Shown here in pieces: positions 11,463 through 23,341 of a DNA stretch of 64,000 bases. Position numbers and translations under genes: made by a program. Below the pieces are notes generated by a model. It worked only from the letters and a program-made list of their open reading frames with translations, made no database searches and was not told the origin of the DNA. The stretch comes from Daphnia carinata. Lineage: Eukaryota; Arthropoda; Branchiopoda; Diplostraca; Daphniidae. Location: assembly GCF_022539665.2 (NCBI RefSeq), contig NC_081338.1:7738446-7802445 (forward strand), in the 5' to 3' direction. The stretch's first letter is position 1. The number at the start of each line of letters is the position of its first letter.

Positions 11463-12131
11463 ATGGATATTAGACCCACGACCTTCAATGATGGTCGCGT
11501 GATCGCACCTGATGGCCATAAAGCTGTTTGCCTTAATCCGTCAATCTCTCCAGTTTTCAACAATTGTTTGGTCTATTCCTTCGGTATCAACAACCAGTGG
11601 ACGTTTGACAAAGACATGGCCGAGTTCGGCTGCCAAGTTTACTCCTTTGATCCATCAATGAATGTTAGTAATCACGATCGAAGTGAGCACATCCATTTCT
11701 ACGGTTTTGGTTTGGATGGCGAAAATAGATTGCACCCCACAACAGGATGGAAAATGAGAACCGCTTCATCCATTTATCGCATGCTGATGAGTCAACACGG
11801 TGCCACTACGATAATCGACGTCCTGAAAATGGATATTGAATTCTCCGAATGGGATACCATTCCGGAAATGTTGCAATCCGGTTTTCTTTCCGAGAAAGTT
11901 AAACAGCTTGCCGTCGAGATTCATTTCAATCCTGACGATCCTTTGGAAATTTTCCACCATCGGGTTCAAATCCTCTGGAACCTAGAAGCCACAAGTCAAA
12001 ATCAGACTGGGGGGTTTGTACGATTCAGTTCACGTTCCAATCCGCGGCTCAAGCGTCCTTTGAAAGTATTAGGCGGCAGGGAAGACCACATCGGACTGGA
12101 ATTGTCATGGTACAATTCCAAATACTATTAA
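11463..12131 (+). CDS. methyltransferase-like protein (METTL24/Methyltransf_22-type) domain
   Basis: A 222-residue uninterrupted frame. Recognisable family features are AVCLNPS, NCLVYSFGI, WTFDKDMAEFGCQVYSFDPS, then VLKMDIEFSEWDTIPEML and VEIHFN. They match the predicted S-adenosylmethionine-dependent methyltransferase family of METTL24-like proteins, whose substrates are largely unknown. The start chosen is simply the first ATG after the upstream TGA (11433-11435). In family members the domain is preceded by a membrane anchor and a conserved stretch, which here exist but are out of frame. The gene is therefore either a recent pseudogene, an allele with sequencing errors, or a shortened gene starting at 11463. 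The domain itself shows no further damage, which favours a recent lesion. Confidence 0.75.
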   Translation: MDIRPTTFNDGRVIAPDGHKAVCLNPSISPVFNNCLVYSFGINNQWTFDKDMAEFGCQVYSFDPSMNVSNHDRSEHIHFYGFGLDGENRLHPTTGWKMRTASSIYRMLMSQHGATTIIDVLKMDIEFSEWDTIPEMLQSGFLSEKVKQLAVEIHFNPDDPLEIFHHRVQILWNLEATSQNQTGGFVRFSSRSNPRLKRPLKVLGGREDHIGLELSWYNSKYY

Positions 12132-13880
12132 TCTTTGTTTAATACGAGCAGTTTCGGGTTGATGACGCAGATAATGTTATCACAACAATACATTTCAAGC
12201 GCAATAACTTTTCTACGAATTTATATTGAACCCATTCGTTTTATCTATTTGAATATCGTTTGACGTATTTACTGCAGTGTTTATTTTCTTGCCATGAATG
12301 AGCATGATATGCATTCGGCTGTTGCATGTTTCTTGCCATAGGGATTCTATTTATAGAAACCGATTGATACAGGTAGTATATATTTGGCTGGTAAAATAGC
12401 CTAATAAAAATCCATTGCCGATAAAAGGTTCCATCATCTACGGCATCAATATTTAAAAGGAGATCAGAGTAGCGTTCCGTGTGCGTTATGGCGAAAACTT
12501 GCAATGAAACGTCTTTACTTTGCACTCTTCTTTAAATAATAAAAAAATAGTCTTGCTGTATAACAACTGCGTATAAGTAGCATGGTGAGTAAGTGCTTGT
12601 TAAATATTGACTTAAGGATTTTCAAAGGCAGGAGATCCCTATGGCAAACTATAGCTTTCCTTTGTGATGTCTACATATCATGTCTTGTGACATGATTCAG
12701 TAAACGAACATGGACGAATGACAGTCTTCCGGTTGTTTTTCATTCGTCAGGTTGTTTCTCTTTCTCATATTTCAGCGGTCTCATATTTCGGCGGTATTCC
12801 TGCAACAAATCTATCTTTTCCTTTGTTTGTTTATCATCAATCTTTTAGATGTTTCCCTGAAACGACGTCTATCCATTTCCCAGTTCTATACATCAATCTA
12901 CTCAAACTCTTTTGTCCTCGCAGTCTTACTGGGAGTCTCCGGGTCTTTAATGTGTGATACCATATCGTGGAGTTCTTTTTCATTCTTCAAAAACTACACA
13001 TACTTTAAATAGAAATTTTTACGAGGTTCGCGAAAATTAAATTTGTTTTCACATGGGATTAACCGTTTCGGAGTTATTTCACATTCGAATTGGTTACACT
13101 GTCATTACTTTGATACCGTTTTATTCAAAAACTATAGATTTAACAAGAATACTAAAATTTTATCCGGAACCAACGTTCAACTGTTTTTATAAAAGATTAA
13201 TTCTAAGTTAAATTTTGAGATATTCGTGAAAATACCGTCCTCAAAAATAAGCCCGACAAAACAAGCCCGAAAAAATAAGCTCCACTTTTTTGCTCATTTC
13301 GTTAAATTTCAAAAACCTATATGTAACTGTAAATATACACGATTTTAGATTTAAGTTTTTGCAAGTATTACGAAACTCCACTTCTTTTTCACGCGAGACC
13401 TAGTTTTTGAGTTATTTGAATTCCACCGTGTTGTGCCAAAACCATTTGGACTCTTATTCAAAAATCAGGCAATTAACAGAAAAACTAGTATTTTTTATCT
13501 TCAGTTTTAGTTTAGTTTTGAAACACGTTGACACCATGTTGAATCCAAAATAATGAACGTTTTCATTTTCTGCGATTTTTTTTTTCAACCTAGATACAAA
13601 GGGAGAGAATAGTGTCAATCTCCACAGATATGCCCAGATTTCATTGAAACAGATTGAATTTGAAGTTATTAACACAATTTCTCAACCATAGAATTCATTA
13701 TTCACAATGAAGTGATGACTAATCACGACGCAAACGAAAATATAATATTTTTATACAACAACAAATTCGTCGGCGTCACTAAATCCGCAATGAGTAGAAA
13801 GATAAAAATTGAAAGAAAATAAGTGAAATGGAATTATTATTATATGGATATTTCTTGAATCGCTTTATCCCCATCAATTC
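12132..13880. other. intergenic, AT-rich, with an AAGCCCGA repeat box
   Basis: No gene is recognised. A minus-strand frame at 12241-12525 (94 codons) looks somewhat protein-like but matches nothing I know. At 13237-13275 the boxes AATAAGCCCGACAAAACAAG and CCCGAAAAAATAAG resemble the terminal repeat of the 35.2-kb element. The rest is AT-rich and featureless. Confidence 0.5.
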
Positions 13881-16073
13881 TTAAGGGACCTTAGTTGATA
13901 AATTTTCTTGGCGAATCCGCTGGATAAAGAGAGGTGGGTCTGAGTTGAAATCGCGTTCCAGATCATTTGATTCAGCATACTTGGATGCAAAAGGAATCTT
14001 CCAACTATAGAAAATGTTTGTTATGGCTTCTTCTTTAAGCATGTTAGTCAAAGGGTCTTTCATAAAGGACTCGACACTGAAACCCCATTGATCCGAGATC
14101 CATTCCATCCACGTCTGACTGTCTGCGACTCTAGTCGGCAGCGGTCCTTTCCAACTAGACTTGTTGTAATTGCTATAGCGGTTGAGTGGAATGGCCCCAT
14201 TGCCCGTTTTTTGCGTTAAGTAATCGACGTACCGAATGGCTCGATCCAATAAGGGCCGTATCTGGTCAGGAAAGACTCTATTTGTATCCCATTGTCCTTC
14301 GATTCTACTTTTGCGGTGGAATTTCTTCAGCGGATGCTTCTGTTAAACCAAAACGAACTGTTCACAAACGAGTTCTGAGTATAGACAAGAAAGCAGTGAT
14401 TACCTGAATGCAGTCCAATCGCCTTTCGTCAACTGGAAGCTGCAGGAAATGCAAGATGCGTCGCAAATGCGGTCGTGGATTCTCTTTGAGATCCTCGTAG
14501 TGGATAGTTAACAGATCAGTTGAATACTGGGTCCAGTTAACCGCCGTGGCGAGCCAGCGCCTCGTTTGATCTACCAAGAAATCCGGCCATTCTGTTTGAT
14601 GCGATGATAATGCAGTTCGTCAAACATTTTAGAATAATTTTTTTCATTTCTATATGCGTGTCTTATACGTTAGCTCGCATTAGCTTACCCGGTCGTTGGA
14701 AATTAGAAGATGGTGCATGTCCAATGTGGCCGCCGTAAAGGAAGTTATGGAAAGATAAAATGGCTTCGTAAGGATTGCGGTTGAGAAAAATGCTTCGACC
14801 TCCGGAAAATGATTTGATGTGATTTGCACCAGAATCGTGAGTCTTTTGGACACAGGTTACGCCAGCATCCCAATCGGCCAATTCCCCCCAGAATCCTGAT
14901 TCGACCGTGAAAAAAGAGGGCATGACGGTACGTGCTTGTCGAAATGAAGGTTTAAAAGATCTTCCGGTGTTTTCAGACGACTTACCATGAAGATAAAGAT
15001 TGGCATCTTTGTAAATGCTTCCGGTGTAGATGCCTGAAGCGGCTTCGATAAGGCCTCTAACCCAGGTATTTCCACTACCAGGAAAACTAGCGAGAGCTAC
15101 CGGTGGTAAGCTTCGCTCCACAGTTCGTCTATTACGCAACAAAATTGGGATTTTTATTTTCATTCAACAATTTTTTTTAGTTGTTTTTCCTTGTTTTAGT
15201 TTTCAGAAACAAAGTGTAACTGACTCGTATAAATTCTGATCAGCTAACGGCTGATTTAGATCGTAACTGATAAATTTTTTTAAAAATATACTTTAATTGA
15301 AAGCTTACCTGATGGTGAAATTGGAACAATCAGGATGATCGGCCCAAGGGCGACGAACAAAACGTTTGGCCAAGCTAAACTTAAGCTTCAGCAACTTAGT
15401 CTTTTTAATTTCGTTCCTATTTAATTAGGCAAAGAATAAATATCGCCAGACGGCCAGGGAAATGGTCTGCCATATCAGCAAACAAATAAACGATGGAAAG
15501 GCGCAATTTTTAAAAAATTATAAATTCATACCCTCTCAAGATTAATGAGGTTGAAAAGGTGAACGGTAAGTTCACCTTCAGCTAATCTACAGAAACTCAC
15601 TGAACCGTTAACGAGCTCGTCACAGATCTGCACCTCATTGTGCATTCATTACGCGTACTTTTAACAGCATGAAGGAAAAAAATAAGTCTTGGGGACCTTG
15701 GAGTTCAACGGCACCGCAGTTTTTAAATGATTGATCTTTGCTCTCGTTCATCTCTTGTTTTGAAAACAAGCACTCTAAATGAAGTTTCTATCATTAAAAA
15801 TAAAAATTTCTAATCCCCTCAAAATCTATAAATTGAAATGATTTATCAATCGGTTGAGGCGAACATCCATAACTGAAAAATTAAACTTGTGACTTGAATT
15901 TTGATCCCTTACTTGTTATCGTTGATGATGTTTTCTGAATAGAGGCGGGTCTGGTTGCTATTTGTTGATAACGGCGTTGAAAAAAAATTTGTGTTTACGA
16001 GAATCATTAGCGTGGAGAACAGCAACAGCACTATCAACAGTTTTCTAAACGAACGTAAATGATACTGCAGCAT
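13881..16073 (-). CDS. WSCD-like Golgi sulfotransferase
   Basis: Five exons on the minus strand: 15913-16073, 15309-15416, 14689-15128, 14404-14591 and 13881-14339; 451 residues. The N-terminus (residues about 11-32, KLLIVLLLFSTLMILV) is a signal anchor of a type II Golgi protein. Residues 103-112, ASFPGSGNTW, form the 5'-phosphosulfate loop that binds PAPS. GGRSIFLNRNPYEAILSF is the likely 3'-phosphate site, with Arg and Ser. The C-terminal half contains HYEDLKENPRPHLRRILHFL, typical of sulfotransferases. It should transfer sulfate to a glycan or glycoprotein in the Golgi. The match is to the invertebrate genes annotated as WSCD family members, although no Cys-rich WSC domain is present. A broken copy lies at 5.1-5.6 kb. 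It lies between two ALDH genes on the opposite strand. It appears intact. Confidence 0.9.
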
Positions 16074-18521
16074 GGTGGTGGCGGTTTGTAATGAGTTTTT
16101 GCACTAATGTCACTCTTTGTCCTCTTCTCAGGCCGACTTCTAACTCAAGTCTAACCGTCACAACAGTCAGCTCTCGTCAGCGCGTTTGAAAATCAAGTGT
16201 ACTCTGTGGCACACAATTGCTAGAGAATCGCCCGTTAGCCGGATACGCATCACGAATCACAAAGAGTCCTTGCTTCTTGCGACACGGTGTCTTACCAGGG
16301 GGTTCACCCGTCCCTTGGCCACAATGTCCGATTACTTAACAAGAAATATTTCCTTCGCAGTAAATGGAGGTTTGGTGTAAAACTAGCTCATCAGTGGCTT
16401 TTGATTTATATGGGATCGTAAACCGATGGTTTATTCGGGTTAATTATAAATTTAAAGCATTCTAACGATGATTGTGCTACAACGTTTGGTACTAAGAACG
16501 GTGTTAGAAGAGTCCTTTGATGGAAAACACATGCTTTTCACCATATTTGAAGCCCAGGACGATGTGCTCGATGGATTGTTAGGCAAATCTTGCCGGACAT
16601 GGACACGCACAGATCAGAAACCAATATTCCAATGACAACACATCGACCAGCGGCGATCGGTATTGTAAACGTTACGTCCCCCTACCTTGTACTACGAATG
16701 TTACCTGTGACCCGTAATTTACTGAACGTACATTTACACTGTCTGCGTGGGCGTAGTTTGAGACACAATAGCGGTTTACTAGTTGAATAGCTGAGATTGG
16801 GGACAATGTTAAGCCCAACCTATTGTTGGCGTCCAGGCCTCGGCTGGACCCGGCGGTTTCACTCACATGTTTTTGTTTCAGCTATCGTGTCAGTACATTC
16901 CGATAATAAGCCGGGTCTCAGGTAAGCGAGGTCGAGCTCTACTGGCGTCAGCATAATAAAGCCAATCTACATGCTATTTATAGTTAGAATACAATTATAA
17001 AATGCTTTTCACCTTTAGCACAGTTGAAACGCATATTGGTTGTTTTCATTGTCGTTCGTGTGACAAACAAAAAACAATTGCAAAACATTTTAGTCTAATA
17101 CCGTGTGTGATTATCACCGTTAGAGGGCTTTTACCTCAACATAGGGCGAATAGGTTTCCAGTCTGAGATAACTCTGGTTTTTTTAACGCCCCTACAGCGA
17201 TGTAGATTTTCCTCACGAACGATGGCGAAGGCCCGAAGTATACGAATCGTTCATCAACAGTTTTTGCCTCTATGCTGACTCTTGCCATATGTTTGATAAG
17301 GCTCGTATATTTAGTTAATATCTAGGGGAAAAAGTTACTTTTCCAGTCGATCTTCATCAACTGAAACCAGCACACGACGCATGATAAAGTCACTGCGATT
17401 ACTTTCTACAGTAATCCTTGTAGAGAATAGAATAGCATGCAATAAAGCCAAAATAGAAACAGGAACGATGACGGAAAACTGTGTTTTCCTTATCATTTTT
17501 GTTACCAACCATTTCCATAACACTGGTAGTAATAAAAAAAAACACCAAGAACTTTTTCCTAACAACTTCGAATGTAAATAGACGCTCTTACTTAAAGAAA
17601 TAAAAAATTGTTTTTCGATACTATGGGTTGTAGTCGTTACGCCAGATCGTGAAAATATCACATAGGAATTAATTAAATAAATCTCTAAAAGGCTGATACC
17701 TACCACAACGGGGACTTCCCTTAAAGAAGGAGCGAGGACACTTCCATCCGCTGGCAATGTCTGGAAATCGAGACAAACTTCAAGAAAGTGCCAAAGGGAC
17801 CTTCGATTCTAGTTTGGCAGCAAGAGGCGATCGGGTCCCTTCCTCAAAAGGCAAAATGAGATAAGCCAAAACAAACAAAATGCAAGAGAATTGAATATCA
17901 GATGAGGCCCACTCATATTACTTCATATGTTTTGTTTTACCACTTGCATGTAACGTTTGATCTTGTAACATCTCCCACATCTTCTGACGCGTTATCTGGA
18001 AGGTTATCGGCATACAGTTTTTAACTTTTGTCATAGAGAGCGTAGCAGGTCAGATAGCAACCGATTCTACGTCTCTGTATAACTAGTTTCCTTATTATGG
18101 ATATGATAAAATCACTTCACATGACAAAATTTTAAGATTTGTTTTTGTGGCGAACTTCAGGGCCATTCCAAGGACTTATACTGCATTAGTAAAAGGATTG
18201 CATGCAAACCTTAAACAAGTTTTGTTTAATAATCCGATACCATTTGTCTACTAACAAGGAGTTCATTACCCTTGGCAGCACCAATGTGTTCGACGCGTTG
18301 CTGTATCTATACTGGCCAACCGAAGGTTATATCTGTAACTTTAACAAGGAGAATCGCCATTTCAAGACCAAGGTGGGGGACTATTTCCCGCCTCGTAGAT
18401 CCAGCCTCTGTAGTTTGTGGGGAAAAAAGCATATTATTTAGCTTGGCAACCGACGGCTGTCTCAGTGTCTGGTCTGACATAGCCCACAAAACACGTTCTT
18501 GCTCCCAAAACAACTTCAAAA
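16074..18521. other. intergenic, no firm gene
   Basis: A minus-strand frame at 17335-17757 contains hydrophobic stretches (for example FSVIVPVSILALLHAILFST) and could be a first exon of an anchored protein, but no following exon was found. At 18272-18500 the plus strand carries a possible WD-repeat-like remnant (ILFSLATDGCLSVW). Neither is strong enough to call as a gene. Confidence 0.4.
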
Positions 18522-21086
18522 ATGACAACTCAACCCGAAATTAAATTCACCCAGGTAACGTAGAACCATTGGCTCTTGATTATTGCTACTTCAGTGATCA
18601 CATTTAAAATGTTTTATAATTTCTTTTTGATTCTGTTGCCTAATTAAAAGTTATTCATCGATGGCCAATTTGTGGACTCGGCTAGTGGCAAGAAGTTTGC
18701 TGTCGTCAACCCGTCGACTGGCAAGAAGTTGTGTGAAGTAGCAGAAGGCGACAAAGTACAACCTCCAGTTCTTATCTTCTAATTTTAGCCGAGAGTTTTT
18801 TCTGTTCGTTTTTGTTTTTCTAGTTTTGTTTGTTTTGCCTGTTTACTGATAATTTCCGTTAAAATCAATAATTTACTATAACCCTGCAGGCCGACGTGGA
18901 TAAAGCCGTCGAAGCAGCTCGTCGGGCGTTCAAACTTGGTTCGACATGGCGTACCATGGACGCTTCAAATCGTGGTCGACTCATTAACAAAGTCAGTGTC
19001 AGGTTCACTATCGAAAAAAAATACTTGTTTTTTTTTTTTATAAATGTCTGAGTTGAACTACAGTTGGCGGATCTTATTGAACGGGATGCCGAGTATTTGG
19101 CTGCACTAGAGACTCTCAATAATGGCAAGCCTTTAGCAGAAGCACAATTCGACATGGTCTGCGCTATCAATTGCCTTCGCTATTACGCGGGCTGGGCTGA
19201 CAAGATTCATGGCCAAACCATCCCCGCTGGTACCCTTTTGTTCGTTAGAGTTAGAACGTATTCTTAATATAGTTATCTTGTGTTTCAGATGGTAATATCT
19301 TCGTCGTGACTCGAAAGGAACCTGTTGGAGTTGTCGGCCAGATCATCCCTTGTATGTAGTTAATCTTCAATCGTAATACGTGTTAAAATTCTTACTTTTT
19401 CGTCTTTTTGTCTCTTCCCAAAAAAGGGAACTACCCAGTATTGGTAAACACTATCAGTATTCCCTAATTCCTGAACACAATATTTGAAAAGTTTGTTAAT
19501 TTGGAATGCAATCTTCAAGATGTGTACCTGGAAATTCGGACCAGCATTAGCTGCCGGTTGCACCATGGTGCTCAAGCCTGCTGAGCAAACCCCGCTAACC
19601 GCTCTTTATTTAGCCCAATTGACAGTCGAGGTGAGTTTTTAGAATTGCAGTTATTCTAGCAATATCTGAAAGGTGAAATGATACGTGTCTCATTTCAGGC
19701 TGGATTTCCTCCTGGCGTTATAAACGTGATCAATGGTTTCGGGGAAACGGCTGGAGCAGCTTTAACTAATCATCAAAATGTTCAAAAGATTGCTTTCACT
19801 GGATCAACCGAGGTATAATTTAGTAATGATACACCACTCTACTAAATATATTTAAACTTGAAATTTTTGAAGGTCGGCAAGATGATTATGGAAACTGCAG
19901 CCAAGTCCAACCTTAAGCGTGTCAGCTTGGAACTGGGCGGGAAAAGTCCAATCGTTGTATTTCCCGACGTTGATCGTAAGTCACGTAAAATGTATGTCAC
20001 TTCAATACGTATTAAGAGTTATGGTTTTCACTGCATGTCAACCGAAGTGGATACTGCCGTTACCACCTGTTACAATGCCATTTTTGCTAACATGGGCCAA
20101 TGCTGTTGTGCTGGTTTGTAAAATTATTTTACACAAGTATTAAGTTCGTACTTAATAGAGGCGGCGGTGATAATGCAGGTTCGCGTACCTTCGTACACGA
20201 AGAAATTTATGATGAATTTGTCAAAAAAGCCACCGCCATGGCCGCTGCACGCAAAGTAGGAAATCCCTTCGATGAAGGAGTGGAACAAGGACCACAGGTG
20301 AATTTTTTTTTAAACAATATTTACCAAATTGACAACGGATTATGAATTCGGTCGTACCGTACTGTAGGTTAGCGAAGAGCAGCATAACAAAATTCTCGAG
20401 CTGCTTGACTCTGGTAAGGCGCAAGGTGCCTCTGTTACGTGCGGTGGTAAAAAATGGGGATCCGAAGGTTACTTCATCGAACCAACAGTGTTTGCAGATG
20501 TAACGGATGACATGCGTATAGCAAAGGAAGAGGTGCGTATGCGTATCCCTTTCAACAACATTACTTTAACCACGTGTTTTTGGATTCAGATTTTTGGTCC
20601 GGTCCAGACAATTTTGAAGTTCCGGACAATGGAGGAACTGATTGAACGTGCCAATAATACTTATTATGGTAAAAGCAGCTCGGTGTGGTTTAAACTTGCT
20701 TGAACCTCCTGTCATCTTGTTTTTACGACGTTTTAGGTCTTGCGGCAGGCGTGCTGACTAATGACATTAACACAGCCCTGATGTTTGCCCAAGCCGTAGA
20801 AGCTGGTTCCGTCTGGTACTAATATCAGTTTGACCATTTTTCTGATTGTAACTAGTAATGAACCAAAATTTTTACAGGGTAAATTGCTATGACGCCACTA
20901 TGCCCCAAACGCCATTCGGTGGTTTCAAAATGTCCGGTCAAGGAAGGGAATTGTGCGTAAATCGTTTTCATCACTCCATTATAGATTACTAATTTTTTAA
21001 AATTATTTTGTAGGGGCGAAGAAGGTTTGCATCATTACCTGGAAGTCAAGACCATTACTATCGCTATTCCCCAAAAGAATTCATAA
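18522..21086 (+). CDS. Aldh: aldehyde dehydrogenase, ALDH1/ALDH2 type, copy B
   Basis: Sixteen exons with lengths identical to copy A: 18522-18554, 18651-18755, 18890-18991, 19064-19229, 19289-19351, 19427-19443, 19520-19630, 19699-19812, 19873-19975, 20048-20113, 20179-20297, 20368-20532, 20590-20668, 20737-20815, 20878-20952, 21014-21086; 489 residues. The reaction is the same, NAD-dependent oxidation of aldehydes. [29 protein letters not shown] and EIFGP are all intact, so both paralogues should be active. It differs from copy A at scattered positions such as [20 protein letters not shown]. The acceptor of the 17-nt micro-exon (CCCAAAAAAG) is weak. Introns have diverged while exon lengths and phases are fixed, showing an old tandem duplication. 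A 47-bp stretch is identical to copy A. Confidence 0.95.
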
Positions 21087-21097
21087 GAAGTTTAAAC

Positions 21098-21103
21098 AAT
21101 AAA
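21098..21103 (+). promoter_or_regulatory. polyadenylation signal AATAAA of ALDH copy B
   Basis: A canonical AATAAA starts 12 bases after the stop codon. If used, the 3' UTR would be very short, which is common for compact genes of this window. Confidence 0.6.
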
Positions 21104-21540
21104 CACACAGCTTTGCAATAAGACAGAGCTGTTTTCTTTCACAAGTATAAAATCTATCTGCCTGTTATATTTCTCAAAGGTTCTACTTGCGTGCCTAAAT
21201 GCAAAACCCGATTTGCAAAGGGATACTATCACAAATCCACCTAGAATGAATACACTAGATTACCCCTAGAACTTGCAATGTCCAAACCATATTCCAGGAT
21301 TATTATTGTTTGTTTTTTTTACTTTTAATAGTTGTAAGGCAAACTTGAATAGGAAAGTTTTGTAACAAGAACGCAATGCATCTGAACGATTCGTAAAAAC
21401 GAATTTCATTAAGTTACACAAAATACAACAAAAAATATAAAACACCACCCAATCATAAAATTGTTAAAATTAATGAAGCCTTATATTGGTGGTTTACCTG
21501 GGATGTGTAAGCACGACGATTTGGGAATGGGTGGCGGAGA

Positions 21541-23341
21541 CTAAAGTTCATCCAAGGAATCTACTGCACTATCATCCGTTTCAGAGTCAGAGTTGATGGT
21601 AACATGGAGTAAATTCCCGCGATAGTAAGTCGAATAGTCCCATTTTCCATGAGAGACCAACGTTTTCTCCGTCAAATCTTTCTCTAAGGCTCGCATCATT
21701 CGTGGTTTTAATAATTGAGATGAGCTCGGAGTAGAGTTCAGGGATCTGGTAGGTGAGTCCAATGAAAGGTTTTTCTTCTTATGAGACTGTGCTTTCCGCA
21801 GCATTTTGGCTTTGTCTTTCAATGTTCTATGCAACAATCTAGCTCTCTGAAACCTACAGAAATTTGGCGAAAAGAGGGAAAAAGAAAGCAAACAAAAAAA
21901 ACAATTAAGATAAAAATGAATTCATGAGGTGAATAAAAGTTGCTGCTTCTTAGCTATTTACTCAGAGATATTTCCTATGGCAGGCGATACTGCCAACAAA
22001 CCGTCTTCTCGTCCTGATATCTCAGCGTCTGTCTCGTGGAAGGACCCAATGGGAGAAACAGCTGAAGACATTGGGCTCGACTCCCTCTCTGATACGGCTC
22101 TGATACTCAAGTTATCATCGCTCTCGAAGTCATTCCTTAGTGTTTCAACGGCCTACAACAGTGTAGTACCAAAGGTGTATATCACTCTGTCAATTAACCT
22201 AATAAACTGGGCGTGCGCAAATTACCTCATCTAGTAGTTTCATTGCTGGCCTGTTTGGCGAATGTCCAAAAAATGCTGCAGTGCTCATTGCTTCGTCTTC
22301 CAATTCTTCCCCATTTTTAGAACGGTTCAACACGCTCAATATCTTTTGAGTTTCTCGCACAGTGTGCGGGTGGTGCCGGTTGGATGATCTTCGACTTCTA
22401 CTACTATTTAAATCTACTAGATTTATTTGCACGGCTTGCTTTACTTTTTTCTTTTTATGGCCATTGGTCGTTTCTTTGCTTTTGGACAGTGGAATAGATT
22501 TTAGTGAGCTGTTTTTCATGAAATTTTTGTTTTCTTTTTCTGTGAGGGATAATATTTCTTCAGGTAAAAGACGAACTAAGCGGACAGTAGGCTGGAATTC
22601 TGGTCCAAAAATATCAACTTCTTCTGCCTGCGCTTATTGAAACGGTTTTCAGTAAAAGCTACATTTGGGAAGATGTGAACTTACTTGTGGTTGCGACTGT
22701 TGCTTCCTTAGATTCTTGCGTGGAGATGGAGTCCTAACTTTGTTCGCCGGGATCGTTCTTTTTTGTTTTTCGATCTTTAGTGGCGAGACTTTATTAGACG
22801 AAGGAACAGTGTTTCGCGAAGCCCTGCATTTTTCTGGACTCTTTTTTCTCTTCTGTAAATTCTTTTTTGGTGATGCTTTTGTTTGAGATTTCACAGTCTT
22901 CTTGCCATTTATGTTCCCTTCCTTTTCAGAAACACATTCCCGGAAGGCCTTGACCAACTTTGTTTGAGGAAGATCTGGCTTACTGGATGAAATCTAGCAA
23001 ATGGGAATGAAACAAACAGGGAAAAAACATCAGAGAAATTCTAGACTATTGCCAGTTAAAATTACATGAGAATGGTTATTTGATGGTGATGGCTTCGAAA
23101 GTGAACGTTCAGACAGGAATGTTGATGTGTAATCTATGTTACCCTCCAAGATTTCCAATGCCCCTTTTTTGTTTACGATGGCTCTTTCACCTAAAAATAA
23201 TGGGAGTTTTAATTGGTTGTTACATTTATTGAAAGAGGGAAAAAAGAAAAAACCTGTCCATGTCCTCAGTCTTGGAATTATAATTCGACCACTGCGCGAC
23301 TGTCTTAGTTCAAGCTGTCCGTTTAAAGAAATATTATCCAT
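21541..23341 (-). CDS. basic protein with N-terminal CENP-C-like motif, candidate centromere/chromatin protein
   Basis: Six exons on the minus strand: 23254-23341, 23066-23190, 22685-22993, 22226-22627, 21962-22152 and 21541-21853; 475 residues, all junctions in frame. Residues 13-32 read RQSRSGRIIIPRLRTWTGER. This resembles the CENP-C motif (R-x-S-x-R-x-x-x-P-x-x-x-W-x-G-E-R) found in CENP-C and in KNL2/Mis18BP1, which binds CENP-A nucleosomes. The spacing between Pro and Trp is one residue longer than in human CENP-C, and Thr replaces the Tyr before Trp. The rest is low-complexity, Lys/Ser/Pro-rich (residues 72-174), then acidic and Ser-rich to the C-terminus SAVDSLDEL. No cupin, SANTA or SANT domain was seen. 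The start has an upstream in-frame stop, and a possible 5' UTR exon donor lies near 23435. The gene structure is firm; the function is an inference from the motif alone. Confidence 0.75.

Noticed and set aside
12241-12525. 94-codon minus-strand frame
   Set aside because: Looks mildly protein-like but matches no family and has no exon context.
17335-17757. 140-codon minus-strand frame with hydrophobic segments
   Set aside because: AT-rich DNA gives such segments by chance; no continuing exon or motif was found.
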